The position numbers were made by a program, and so were the translations under genes. The notes beneath the pieces were generated by a model. It was not told the origin of the DNA, did not search any database, and saw only the letters and a program-made list of their open reading frames with translations. A DNA stretch of 64,000 nucleotides from Motacilla alba alba (taxonomy: Eukaryota; Chordata; Aves; Passeriformes; Motacillidae): positions 80,314,547-80,378,546 of the forward strand of contig NC_052016.1 of the NCBI RefSeq assembly GCF_015832195.1, given 5' to 3'. Below, piece after piece: positions 26,730 to 39,530 of this stretch (its first letter is position 1; each line of letters begins with the position of its first letter).

Positions 26730-26942
26730 CAGAAAATGTTTCTTCACCCAGACAGTTTCTTCACCGGACAGTGGAACGGGATCCTGATCCCCAGGGAAGT
26801 GGTCACAGAAACAAGCCTGACAGAGTTCAAGAAGTGTTTGGACAATGCTCCCAGGCACATGGTGTTATTCTCAGGATCAGGAATAGAAGCTGATGAACAT
26901 GATGGATCCCTTCCAACTCAGATTATTCTACGATTCTATTTA
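26730..26942 (+). mobile_element. CR1 LINE 3' end
   Basis: The text "ggaagtggtcacagaaac" followed by "gttcaagaagtgtttggac", then "gatggatcccttccaactc" and the terminal "attctacgattctatt", is the characteristic CR1 3' end with its octamer repeats. It is a short, 5'-truncated copy of about 210 bp. The open frame across it is a relic of the ORF2 C-terminus and not a host gene. Confidence 0.85.
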
Positions 26943-27239
26943 TTTAGTTGTTATTTACCATGATGTCAGTTTTTTCTTTCTATACTACTTACCTACATGT
27001 TGAGAAAAAAAAAGTACTTTTGTTAATTAGATGCTCAGGGGCAGAATGGGGAGTCTAAACCAGCAAGAGATGAATTAGGGAATCAAGAGGTGAAAGACAT
27101 AAACTGCAACTACATGTGATACATAGTTTGCTAAGTCTGAGTAGGTGAGACATTTTTAAGTGAGATCAATCACTATTTATGAACAAATTCCAATCAATAT
27201 TCACACAGTGAAACACAATAAGCATCAGCTGCAAATTTG

Positions 27240-28010
27240 TATCTACACATGAGGTCCTGTGCCCTGATTTCACAGGAGGGGTTGGAGTATATGTCCAACA
27301 GAGCATTTGAACCAGCTGAGCTTCAGACACACAGCAGCAGTAGAAGGAAGTGCTGAGTGACAGTAGTGAGAGAGTCTCTGTTCAAGGAGATGCAGTACAT
27401 ATTTGCTGATCTGATCAGCTGTCCAGAAATTTTGCTGCTTGCCAGAAGCTTGAGCCCAGACATAGTGAGGAGGCTGTCAAAACTCTTCTGGCCTTTGGAT
27501 TGTAATGTCCTGATATTCTTCCATTTGGGCACCAACAGTAATAGTAGGGAAGACCTGGAGCATTTCAGGATAGGGTCTCTAGGGACAAGGAACAAGGGTG
27601 GTTTCCCACTTCAGCCTAATGTTGCAGGTAAAGGGCTTGAGGAGGACTAGACTCATCCTGTGTCAACGTGTGCTTGCAAAGTTCATTTGTTCATGCCAAC
27701 AAAAGAGATTTGGGTTTTACTATCATGCCTTTGAGGACTGAGAAGGGCTAGGAGAGACCCAGGATTCACCTGTTAAAGTAGGGGAATTTTAACTAGGAAA
27801 GAAACAGTGGGGGGAGGAGGAGGAAGATGCAAAATCAACTAAGGAAGTGGTGGACTGAGTTAGCAAAGAAAAGTTTTAGGGTACTGTGGGCAAGAGTGAC
27901 CTCCTGTTCAACAAAAGAGTGCCACACATCATGCTCTCACCAGTGCTGCTCACTTCAGGCATGGAAAGTTCACTCTTTCCAAAAGGGGTGGATGTTCAGA
28001 ATCTTCTAGG
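27240..28010 (+). mobile_element. CR1 LINE ORF1-region fragment (probable)
   Basis: The plus-strand frame at 27357-27650 contains "DCNVLIFFHLGTNSNSRED", which resembles the block around the GTN motif of the esterase-like domain in CR1 ORF1. Downstream text near 27775 ("ttaaagtaggggaattttaac" and a G-rich stretch) fits the ORF1-ORF2 junction area. The copy lacks the reverse transcriptase and 3' end. The left and right limits are estimates, and the part beyond 27660 is less certain. Confidence 0.5.
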
Positions 28011-29357
28011 GTCTTGTAAGGGGGTTCTGTGTTTTGATTATTTTTGTTGGAGTGGGTTTTTTTTAATGTTTTGAGGACTGCTTTGCTCTTGAGGTCACAA
28101 AGTACTGGGTATGCATATGGGGAAAAAAATGTTATCATGAGAAATAAGAATAAGCTCACTGCTTATAGAGTAATCTCTAAATATGTTACTTCTATGAACT
28201 GAATAGTTCAGCTGAGAAAGCCCAATCAAGCTGATGTTGAATCTGCATTACAGAATGATAAGTCATTGGAAAATATATCTATCAACCTTAGATTATATGA
28301 ATCAAACTGAAATACCAATATATGAAATCATAAATAAGCTGAGGCTTGTTTTTTTTTTTTTTGTTTTCAGAAGAGTTAAGCAAGAACTCAGTAAACTTCA
28401 GCACAGGTATATTACCTTGACATATTCACAAGCAGATTGTGACAGTCAAAGTTTCACATGTTACTCAAAAATTATTCATAAATTCCACTAAAGTCCATAG
28501 ACGATCTGATTAAAATTCTGGCTCAAATTGTACTATACTTTTCTTTGGAATTTTTGGTTTTTTTTCTCTGCAGAGGCAGACAACTGACTGACTTTAATGA
28601 AAATTTTGTGAAAAATCTGCCCACACAGATTTACTTCTGGGAAACAGCCTTTTGTTAGACAGATATTTGTTTTCTTTATCCTCTGGAGATTTATTGTGAA
28701 ATGCAATAGAATCTGGGTTTTAAGTTCTGAATATTACAGGTGAGTATGTAGTCAGAATTTACGGTTCAATAAAATCATGAACAATTTTCATAAAGGTGTC
28801 TAAGAAATACTTGTTGAAACACTCTCTGTGTTCAGCAAGTCCTATATTAATGGCAAAGGTTCACAGAAGTATTGTGAACTGACTTTTTTTAATGTAAAAG
28901 CAATTCTTGATGAAAATATTTTCTGTTTCTTGATAAAGTTTATTGTATGCCTGCTCTGAAGTCACAGGATAATACACAGATATTCAATTTAGCTGTCATC
29001 GACCAGCTTAGGTACATGTAGCACTCTCATTAATGAATGCTGTTGTTCACCAAAGTGCTGCTTAATTTTATGAGCAGTGGAGCATTTTTACAACTTCCCT
29101 GTCTGGCCTTGTGTTCTCTTCTTCATTTTTTCCTCTCTCTAGATGTTACAGCTGTTTGACATTTCATTTTCTGTAGTAACATCTGTCTTCTAACTTGCCA
29201 TATACCCCCCCCTTTTTTTTTTTTTGACCCTGAGAAACCTCCACCATTTATCTCTAAGATTAAATTCCTCAGAAAGAGCTATGAATGCTGACTATCTCCT
29301 GGTATCATGGTTCATCTGTGTGAGCTAATTAGGGAAGCCATAGTCAGGCAACAGGAT

Positions 29358-29560
29358 CACAGAATCGAGGCGCCATAGAATGGTTTGTGTTTGAAGTGAC
29401 ATTTAAAGTTTATTATCAGTATCCCTTGCAGTGGGCAGGAACCCCCTCTAAGAAATCAGCTTGCTCAAAGCCCAACTCAGCATGACTTTGAACATTTTCA
29501 GGGATGTGACATTCACAGCTTCTCTGGGCAACCTTCTCCTATGCATTTCATGAATATTGT
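29358..29560 (-). mobile_element. Short CR1 LINE 3' end
   Basis: It opens with "ggatcacagaatcgaggcg" and "catagaatggtttgtgttt", the reverse complement of the CR1 terminal repeats, followed by the usual text "aaagcccaactcagcatgac" and "cttctctgggcaacc". It is about 200 bp long, 5'-truncated and without an intact frame. Confidence 0.8.
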
Positions 29561-29768
29561 GGGAAATTCTGACTATATCAACCAAAACTTTATTGCACTG
29601 ACTCAGAATTTGGCATTTCTAAGCTGAACATCCTGTAAATTTTGTGGGACTACACATAGGTTTTATCCAGAAAAAGGAGCAAATGGAACAAAAGAGGTAG
29701 AGATATGCTAGTAAATTAGCTGCAGAAAAGAAAATAGTTTAAAATCATATGCCAAATAAAATGGAACA

Positions 29769-29840
29769 GACTCTGTAGCTTAACTGGTAGAGTATTTTTC
29801 TGGAAGGGGAGTTAGTGGATTCTGGTCCCTAATTTTAGGC
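29769..29840 (+). pseudogene. tRNA-like relic (tRNA pseudogene or SINE head)
   Basis: TAGCTTAACTGG at 29776-29787 matches the RNA polymerase III A-box consensus completely. GGATTCTGGTCC at 29817-29828 resembles a B-box with a small disruption, and the spacing of about 30 bp is right for a tRNA. The acceptor stem does not pair and the anticodon cannot be assigned, so a working tRNA is unlikely. A tRNA-derived SINE fragment is the main alternative. Confidence 0.35.
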
Positions 29841-29849
29841 TTATTGATC

Positions 29850-31580
29850 TATGGCGTTTTAGATATTCATTATAGAAATTTAGCCACAGATTTTGAGAAA
29901 TTCTAGACAATATCTATTAAGACAGGTGTTTCTCATGATTCTGTGGCTCAATAAATGGGAAAGTTCCTGTGACAGCCCTCTTGTAAGTCATTACTTCTTT
30001 TGTTCTATCACTTTTAAATGCATCTGGGTAACATAAGTGGAAGTCCAGAATTATTAATTGTCAAGGGTATCAATCCTTATCAAACTGCAAGTTTAATATT
30101 CCCTCTCTATTGCCTGGTTCATTCTTAGTAGTGTTGCCAAAAGACAAGAATTTAGCAAAAATTATCATCTTCAGGATGATTGTGCCTTCGACACTGGGAT
30201 GAAAGATAAGGAATTACTCCATGTACAATTCAAAGAAAGAATTGAAAGGACAAATGGCGTTAAACTGTGATTCATACATATTGTTCATCCATAGTACTTT
30301 GCTTCAAACTGTGTCCATAAATAGATGTTCAAGCAAAGCTAAAGGCTTGGCAATGATGTGTGAGACTTTCCTTGTAATACTCTTTCAGCTTCTGACCGTT
30401 TTTTGTTCAATGTTCTAACATTTAGCTTTTTTGGTTGGTAAACCTACAGTGGATCACTCCTCCAACAATTAGTCTATCTTCTTCTCAATTATTTAAATTC
30501 CCAGGATAAACAAAGTCCTTTGCAAAGCAGAAAGAGGTCTGCTATTCTCTTCATGAAATCATACCACCTTTTTCTTTAGATCCCAGATTTTTGTTGGTGG
30601 CTGGAGTTCTGTTATTGGAAGAGACCGTGAACAGATGTCTCATATGCTTTGAATCTACCACTAAAAAGCTTTTAGACAAACAACTTTGCTGTTATTTCTT
30701 TCTCGCAGGCTGAGAAGTTCTAGACTATTCAACATTCCACATGTAAATCTCAGTTCTATCATTCATTCTTGCTGCTCTCTGAAACTTTTCCTGTTCTAAT
30801 ATATCCTTTTAGGTAAGAAGATTGTAATAACTCCCAACATCAAACCGACTGAAACACATTTGTGCTGTGGGATCCCTGTGCTTTCTGTGGTTTTCATATA
30901 AAATACAGGTCTGTTCAATATATATGCATTTGTCTGATATTCTTTTTTTAAGGCATTTTTTGATTTTTTTTTTTTAGTCACATACTGCAGCAGATAAGGC
31001 ACAGGACCAAAAGAAAACTTCTGACCACCTTTGGAAGCTGAATGAGGTCAGATTCCCCACCAGAATATAATAAAGAATAACAGAATTTCAAATTTATGCC
31101 TATGTTTATCTGGCTGTCAATATTTTATTCTGATATTCATGTTGAGTCCGGCTGGAGGGTGTCTTGTAAATTTAGGTGCCTAAGTCCCATATGATCTACA
31201 GTTGTCTTCACTGTCTTAGAAACTTCTAGTACAGCAGCGTGTCTGTGACATTACAGACCATGACACAAGGCAAATGTCTGACCAGTTTTGGTGGTGCATC
31301 CCTCCCTTCCCAGGTAACAATGTCATTTAAGAGATGCTCGTTAGGCCTCAGCCTTGATGAACAGCACCTGGGCTGAGCTCCTCTTGAGCTTATCAGAAGT
31401 ATAGTCTGCTCTCAGGAACTTGAGTTGTCTAACGAGCTCCTGATTTTTTTTTAGGAACAGCTTTGGAGACTCATTTTTTTATCAATCCATGTAGAACAGT
31501 ACTTTTGTTATCAAACTTTCAGAGAAGCTTACCTACGTGTACTGCAGCCAGGGTGAAAAATTATTGTGACTATAACCCAA
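29850..31580. other. AT-rich DNA, no gene seen
   Basis: No gene recognised. The part from about 31190 to 31580 is less AT-rich and may belong to the retroviral block that follows. Confidence 0.45.
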
Positions 31581-31584
31581 TCTC

Positions 31585-32300
31585 TTGCAGCCCTATAAAC
31601 AGTGGTCCAAAATGAGACCCTTTGAGTTCTCCTGGACCACAGAAGCCATGACCAGCTGTGAGTGGGGCCTCCCAGAGCCAGAGAAGTCTCAAGTCTGCTC
31701 TACTCAGAGGATGCTGAATGGCAGTGTATCCTGGGCTGACACCCCCACTCCTTTGTCTGTTGAGAAGAGGCAGAAGCACCTGAAGCATTTCACTGAATTA
31801 AAGGGATTTTTTTCCCAGATGCTTTGTACAAACTCTGTGTGCATGTGAGTGTGAAGATGTTACATCATGTGTACTAGGAATGCTGCTCTCCTAGATTCTT
31901 AACTAATTTCAATTTATAAGTTAGACCTGTAAGTAAGTTAGGCCTATAAGTAAGTTACTGTTGTGGTAAATTCTGTATTAGTCCTTTGTTTAGCTTAAGT
32001 TATGAATTTAGTTCAGTTAAATGCTGTTGAGTTTAAGTTCAGATAAGTTAAGTGTTGTTAGGCCTTTAGGCCATGTTTATTTTATCCTTACTCTTTCCTA
32101 TGCTTTTGTCTCCCTGCCCTCCCAGCCTATGCACAGACAGTTTTTTGCTTTATTTTCATTTGGATTGACTGATTCTGGAATTTGCTTTTCCTCTTTGTAC
32201 TTTAACCACCTGGTAAGTAGTAAAATGAACCTTGTAAAGGAATTTTGTTATGCTGTTGCTTTTATAGCAAACATTTTATTCCTCATAACTTTGCTGATGA
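31585..32300 (+). mobile_element. LTR-like block of a songbird retroelement
   Basis: A TATAAA box at 31594-31599 is followed by GC-richer text, then by short direct repeats of the type "cctgtaagtaagttaggcc" at about 31926-31962 and "ggcctttaggcc" near 32060. This succession recalls a large LTR family of passerines. The frame at 31585-31848 is open for 87 codons but not recognised as a protein. The termini are not defined. Identification rests on recalled sequence character and needs a library match. Confidence 0.45.
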
Positions 32301-32309
32301 GTCTTGAAG

Positions 32310-35300
32310 AGACCTTAAAATTCTCATTCACAAAACTAGTATAGGGATAGCAAGAAATCACAGAAAAAGGAACTATATTTTAATTTTTTTTCATTAATAA
32401 CATAATCCTGGAGGCTAATTGATTTTTTCACACATCTAAAGGTGAAAAATTAAAATCCCAAAAGACTGACAGGTATTAAATAAACTAAATTACTACTTAA
32501 TTTGTGTTTTATAATGGATCTGGCTTTTTTTTGTTACCTTCTCACCTTATTGGTTGTATTGTTTAAGTTTTTAAAAATATGTTTTTTAAGAAAATCTCCA
32601 TAATCTTTAAGTCAAACTTTGTAGAAATTAGGGAAAAAATAAAAATCCAAAATCTATTAAAGTGAACTACAGTGGCAGTCCCTTAAATCTGATTTCTAAA
32701 CCTATAAATTCTTTGAAAGTAAATGTGAAAGTAATTTTCATTCTTATTTATGTATGTGTTTATAAATTATACTTGCTGGTACATAAAATAATAATTTAAC
32801 AAGAGATTAAAAAAAATTACTTGATGCAATTTAAATACATCTATAACCACATACTCCTAAGATATTTAGAGTGTTGTTCATGTTTAAAAATAACTGCTAG
32901 GTAAATCTGAGAACTCTAAAACTTTTAAAGTATAAAAAAATTACATATTAAAGACAAACAAAACCACTCAAAATGTTTCTTAATAGGAACAAAATATACA
33001 TTTTTGCTCTTTTCAAATTATTGTTTTTTTCTCTCACTTCCCTAAGTTAAAATACCTTTTCATATTTAGATAATAAAATAATAAAACATTGATCTGATTT
33101 TTTTAGACAGACGTGAACAATAATGAGCTACATATCCTGGAATTAAACCTTTAGCTTGCGTTCGCTGGTCCCTAACAAAAACCTGTCAGGCTGGGATTCA
33201 TCTGAACTGATGTTATCTGTCTAAACCCTAGGCACTTCACACCTTCAGGGGTTCCTCTAAGAGTTGTCATGTGGCAAAACTCATCTTGTGAAAATTAATT
33301 AATCCTACATGCTGGATGTGTATTTGCCTTGGTGAGCTGGCTTTGTCTTAAGCCTCACAAAGGAGTTAGCTTGTTTAGACCAAAAATTAAAAAGAAAAAA
33401 AAATTGATCAAAAGTAATAGCTAGAACTTGCAACAACACCTAAAATATGCATAGTTAAATGTGGGAGGGAATTATTTTATTTTAAAAAAATCATAACAAT
33501 GAGATGTGGAATACATTCGAATTTTCTATCTGGTGTTCTAATCAGTGATTAAAAATGCAATAACTTGCTTCTCAGGAAGACTTTGATGGACTGACTAACC
33601 CTACACTTCCCTGAGAAAATCCCATTTTTCTTAGCAACTCTCTAGAGGAAGAATTTAACTGTTTCATTTGCAGCCAAATTACTTCCCATAGATGTCAGAA
33701 TATTTTCAATTGTAATTGCCTTGAGAAAATGTGTTAATATCTTGAGAAATGATTGTCTGATCCTGTATAAGTTTCTCTAATAGTATTTTATGAAGTTAGC
33801 TTATTCTAAATAGTTTTTTTGGTTTGCTTTGTTTTGGGCTTGTCTTTCAGTCTTTCTTTTCAATGGTATTCAGATATCGCTTTTTCAGTTTAATACATTT
33901 AAAATACAAATAGGAAGTTGAATTCAAGAAAGTGAACTATAAAATTAATGAAAATAATCTTATTCTGTATTCTTGTAATCTAAAAATATATCTGAACAAA
34001 GTGTACTGGGTTGCTTTTGTAAGGACAGCTGAGTTACATAAAGTTCAATTTAATAAAGTGGAATTCAAATATAACTGCAGCTGAAGCTTAAAATTAACTT
34101 TAAGAAGAAAAAAAACAAATTTAACCTTTGTTTCTGCATTATGTGATCATACAAAAGAATAAAACCTGACAGTTGTCATTATAAATTGAGACTAATATAA
34201 TTTCATCTAACATAACTCAGAAGTCTGAACTCAAATCAGTGAAATTATCAATATAGAAGTGCTTTGTCTCTATCTAAATTTAAGGTCTAATTGATAATTC
34301 AAATTCTGTGTTATCTCTCTTGTTTAATTGGCTTTCTTCTTTCTCATCTAAACAACAAAAATAGAAGAATATAAACTTATAATAATTGATTCACAAATTT
34401 AAGTTGAATATTTAAATAAAAATAATTTCTTGAGGATCATAGATACAAATGGGATGGAATACTGACTAATGTCAGAATTGAATCTGTCAAGTGAAATATG
34501 TATATAAAAATATGAATGTCAGGTTAAAAGAATGTAATATATTAAAATATTAAAATATAATTTATTATTTTAATATGCTAATTAAAATATGTGTTACCTT
34601 ATTAACTCTAGCAACTTTCAGTTTCATGCATGAAGGATTAGCTGACAGACATATTCAAAAGTGTCCAGCGTCCATAAAGGGCTTGTTGAAAGCCCCGTGG
34701 GCAACACTGCATTGTGTCAACAAAATCCAGAGCAGTTCTTAGTTAGAAAACCTGACAAAATAACACACCTCCAGGCTCATTTGACATCATAGCAGGAAAG
34801 TGAAAGACAAGCTGAAAAATTGGCCTTCTGCAAGACATATTCCTCTAGAATGTGTTATTTAAGGTCACCTTTAAGCCAGTATTATAAGGTTTAAAAATAC
34901 TGTTCCTAACAGGAAAAAAAAAAAACAAACCAAAACCACCTAAACAAAACAAAGAAGTATTAGCTGTGAGGGAGAAGAAGAACAGATAAATTAAACTGTG
35001 ATACCCAGAAAAAAATTGAACTGAGATAATGGCTCTCTGTAGTATCTTTGTTTCTCTGTAGAGATAGTGTCTCTCTGTAGCTATAACATGTCAGGATCCA
35101 AATATTAATTTGAAAGTTAATTCCACTTATGTTAGAACAAAATGTCATGTGCTTCAGTATACACACAGTAGGTGTTTTCTAACAATGTGTAGAAGTTTCT
35201 GCAGACGTTCAATATGAACATGGGGAAAAAAATCTGAATATTAAAACAGACACTTTGTTTTGTTCTCTTTTCAGAGAGAGATGTAGGAGACAAGTGATGC

Positions 35301-37984
35301 TGAAAATAGTTTAAATAAACCTCAATACAGCCAAAATAAAATGTGATAAATATTCTTGTTCAATGCTAACAACAGGCAAGTGTGAAGAAGACACAAATAA
35401 CAGATATACACTAAAAAATACTTATGCCAGAATATGACAAACTATATCTTTTGAAATTTAAAAAAACAAAACAACAAAACAAAATGTAAGGACATACTGT
35501 ACGCTCACTGTTAAATAAAAAATGCACAAGCTCAGTTGCTGTATCACTGCTCATGAACACCATTTAATATTTTTTGTTCCCATTTTAGATAGTTTTTAAG
35601 ACAATTCCAATCTGACACATGAGGTATTATCCATAAGCAAAATAGATCCATGGCCACCAGTGTTTTGTTACCAGTTTAGACACTGAAAGAAAATAAAAGA
35701 TAAGGCAGATCTGCTAGGAAGACACCAGAGTTATATAAATCAACAAGCAAATAAATAATAAACAGATGAATCCATGAATTCTGATGGATGCAGGCCAAAT
35801 TTTTTTACACTCAAAACAAAAAAAAAATGGAAGAGTGGAAAAGAGAAACTTTTTTCTTTATTTGTGCTGGTCCTTTCCCTTTTATTTACATGACATTGAG
35901 GAAGGAAATCAAAAAGATCCTAACTGTCATATTTTCTTCAGAAAAAAAAATAGCGCAAGGAAAAAAATTTTTTATGAAGCAATGAAAAACTGCTCCCTTT
36001 GGCTGGAAAATTATCAATTTTGTTTCTTGGCAAGTTTAGGTGGAAAGACAGTCAGCTAGTGATATTTTCTGTATTAGAGATTAAATAAGGAATCAGGAAG
36101 TATATTGAAATTCCTTTATCATGTGACAGGTGAAGGCTGTATTTGACAATAGATGTTTAGATGCCATCTACTTTAAATTACAATAATAGTCAATGAGTAG
36201 TGCTTTTGAGTTGAAATATATATATGTTGTTTATTTTGCTTGTGGTGGTTATTATTATTATTTAATAATAAATACCGTTATTATTAAATGGTCTAACCAT
36301 TTAATCGAGGTAAAACTTTACTAGGAGAAAGAAAAAGCATTAAGAACAGTTAAGTATGAAATGAAATAAAATCAAAGTCTACTCCAATGGAAGAAGTGTA
36401 CTAGATGGAAGATATTACATTATTCAGCAATGATGTGGCAGTTAACTTCACAAGGGATAAAATAAATAAAGGAAAGGCAGAGCTGAAATAGTCTTGAAAA
36501 TTTGATGGAGTTTGTGAAGAAATACAGGGAGAAATTACAATTACCAATAGCTTTGTGGATTGACAACATATGATGAAATTTCACCAAATAAAAATCAATA
36601 TTTAAAATATTTGTTTGAATTAATTTTTACAGTCAATGTAGAAAATTTTACAATTCATAAGTAAAATTTACCCTTAGAAATACACCTACATAGATTACAG
36701 AATCATGATACTGAAAATCCCAATTCTATTCCACCTACTAAAATAAAGTCATTGACAGTATATACTGTAGATTATTTATAGAAATAGCCAGTTCTTTGTG
36801 ATTTTTCTCATAAAGAAAAATGTGAAGCTATTTGTTCACAGCAAATATTCACATATTTTGATTTGTTAACTTGTTTTGTAAAACTCTGTATAACAGCACT
36901 CATGTCTTTTCCCCACGCTCACAAAAAGGAAGCAAGAATGGGTAGTCAAAACAGAACAATATTGCACTTGCAAAATTTGCACTAGCAAATTCTGGTAAAT
37001 GAGTGTGTCATTGGATGTTCTTGCTTGTGATAAAATTGGTCTAAAAACACCTGTTCATGCACTATCTTTAATTTAAATTTGCTAATTGTTGGTATTCGGA
37101 AACATTAAAAAACTGAAGTTGGGTGAATGAGACTCACACAGATGCTGAGTTTCAATATCTCATTTAGCAGAATAGTGATATAGCTGATTATAAATTACCC
37201 TTGTGATTATTATACTGAAAGATTTGAAAAGTAGAAATTAGAGTTCATGAGTCTCTAACAAAATACATATTAATCTTTAGATAGACAGTTGAAAACAGAG
37301 TTAAGTACCAACTTGATTTACAATTACTCATGTAGTTTCCCTTTTCTGTAAAATAAGAGCTCTAATTGCATTTCAGTATCAGAAAACAATGCCTACATAC
37401 TTTTAGTTAGTTCAGATTTTAAACTTTTTTTAGGTTTGGTTTGAGATTTTCTGGTTCATTTTTAGTGTGACGCCACAGATATGATTGAATGGACATTTTC
37501 ACTCATAATTGTCATTGACTTAATGAATTACATATTATGTGATTTATTTCCCTATTTCTACACTAATTTGATAACAAATCTTGACAGCTTAAATTTTATT
37601 TTACTGCAATCCTTTACAACATTATTCACTGGTTCAAGTTTTCGGTTATAAATTATGCAGTAGGATGAGGCAGATTAAGTACAAATATAACATGAGATAT
37701 GTGACACATGTAATCTTTCTGACTCTCACTCTCTTAGGCATAATTCTCTAATAAATCATTCATTCACAACAGCCAAAGGACATTAGCACAGCAGCCTATA
37801 TACTTTTTACCTAGTTGTGCAATGAAGCAGAGCAGTGTACATTTCTAAATACTGCCTGTATTACTGCAAAATGATGATTGTTTCTCCATGCCAGTTTTCA
37901 ATTTTATGCAGAATCTTGGTCTTAAAATGCTTTGAAATTTTAATGCTTTGAAAAGATTTTCAGATGAGCTTAGACCATACAATT
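32310..37984. other. Very AT-rich DNA, no gene seen
   Basis: No gene or dated repeat recognised in about 5.7 kb. It includes an A/C-rich tract at 34.91-34.96 kb, a pair of overlapping hairpins at 36261-36304, and a less AT-rich patch at 33100-33380 of unknown origin. Confidence 0.5.
36261..36304. repeat. Two overlapping perfect inverted repeats
   Basis: TTTAATAATAA (36261-36271) pairs with TTATTATTAAA (36278-36288) across a 6-nt loop. TTAAATGG (36284-36291) pairs with CCATTTAA (36297-36304) across 5 nt. The two hairpins share bases, so they exclude each other. They may be remnants of a small transposon or chance in AT-rich DNA. Confidence 0.6.
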
Positions 37985-39085
37985 TTCAAGGTATTTTTTA
38001 CTTGGGTCAAGGATCATCAAGTCCAGCTCCCTTCTTCTTGCAAGAACACCTAAAACTAAACCAAATGATTAAGAGCATCATCCATATGCTCCTTGAGCTC
38101 TGACAGGTTTGGTGCTGTGACCACTTCCCTGGGAAGAGACCAAGAGACCAACCACCTTCCCTGGGAAGAGACCAAGAGACCAACCACCCTCTCAGTGAAG
38201 AACCTTCTCCTTATGTCCAATCTGAACTTCCCCTAGCACAGTTTCATGCAATTTCTTTCTATCCTGTTGCTGGTCACCAGAGAGAGGAGATGAACATCTT
38301 CCCATCCAATGTCCCCCTTAATCAAGTTGAAGACTGTGATGAGGTCACACTTCATCAACCTTCTTTTTTCTAAGGTGAGCAAACCAAGTGATCTCAGTCA
38401 GTCCTCCTAAGTGCTGCCTTTGAGACCTTTCACTATCCGGGTCTCCTACTATGGACATACTCTGGACTTTCCTGTTATATTGAGGTGCCTCTAGCTACAC
38501 ACAGTACTCAAACTGAGGCCACATCAGAGCAGAGCAGAGTGGGACAATCCCCTCCCTTGCCTGGCTGTAATGCTGTGCCAGATGCACCCCAGGGCAGGGT
38601 TAGTCCTTTTGGCTGCCAGGGCACTCTACTGACTCATATTCAACTTTCTGTTGACCAGGAAGTCCAGAAGTTCAGATTTTTTTTTTTTTATTCAGTTTAT
38701 TGTTGCCCAGTTTGTGTCTATAACCAGGATTATGCCTCCATATGGTTGGTTGTTGCCCAGCCCTTCAGTCTACTCAGATGTCTCTGTAAGGTCTTCTACC
38801 CTCAAGAGACTCTCACAGCCCTTTATAACTCAGCAAACTTAGTCTACATTCAAATCACATATCCAGAAAACTTATAAAAATATTAAGGAAGACAGGCTCT
38901 AAAATTTTGCCCTGGAGAACCCCAGTGATGACTGGAATGTAGCCTGATGTAACACCATGTATTATAGCTCTTCAAGACTCACTCATATTCCAGTTGTCCA
39001 CCCAATACCTCACCAGTTATACACTTCTACTGACAAAATCTAGCCCCAGATAAGGACTTTGAGTACCCAGATATCTAATTTCAAC
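37985..39085 (-). mobile_element. CR1 LINE fragment (RT C-terminal part to 3' region)
   Basis: The minus-strand text follows CR1 over about 1.1 kb. It includes "gaagaaccttctccttatg" and "tatcctgttgctggtcacc" on the plus strand, then "caagtgatctcagtcag"-type text and "tcatattccagttgtccac" at the upstream end. The plus-strand 130-codon frame inside it is antisense and not a gene. A 31-32 bp segment within the element is tandemly duplicated. It is 5'-truncated and inactive. Confidence 0.75.
38120..38187 (+). repeat. Tandem duplication inside the CR1 copy
   Basis: The segment starting ccacttccctgggaagagac occurs at 38121-38151 and again at 38152-38183 with one inserted C, followed by a partial third start. 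It adds about 32 bp relative to a normal CR1 and probably arose by slippage after insertion. Confidence 0.9.
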
Positions 39086-39479
39086 TCTTTTGGAAATGTA
39101 AGTAGCTCTGAATATGATAGCATAAAGGAGCTATTAAAATATGACAAAAGAAAAGCAATACCTTGCATTTTCAGTTTAAATACTTAATTTATTTCATTTT
39201 TTACCTGGATTTTTTATTAAAAATCTAGATGGTTTATTCTACTCATATGATGTTGCAAACTGCAGTTCTATATATGTAGCAAGAATTACAAAATTTTTGT
39301 TTATTTTTATTACTCACTTCTCTTTATGCTACATTTCCTTTCAGTTTCAATGTAAACTTCAGAGGAATGTTTTCTCTCTAGGAATCCCTGTTGCAAAGTT
39401 TTTAAGAGAATTTCAAGTGTTATCTTTGGTATTTAAAACCTGGAAAACCAACATTCAGTCTCTGAATAAGCCTGCTTCT

Positions 39480-39530
39480 AAAAAAAAATAGACAAAATAA
39501 ACCCCCAAACTAAAACAAGCCAAATGAAAA
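39480..39530. repeat. A/C-rich tract
   Basis: A-runs mixed with CCC and single C, similar in composition to the other such tracts in the window. No coding potential. Confidence 0.65.

Noticed and set aside
32205..32222. Donor-like CTG|GTAAGTAG
   Set aside because: It lies inside the LTR-like block and has no partner acceptor that would define an exon.
38485..38877. 130-codon plus-strand frame
   Set aside because: It lies antisense to a minus-strand CR1 fragment and has no protein-like features of its own.
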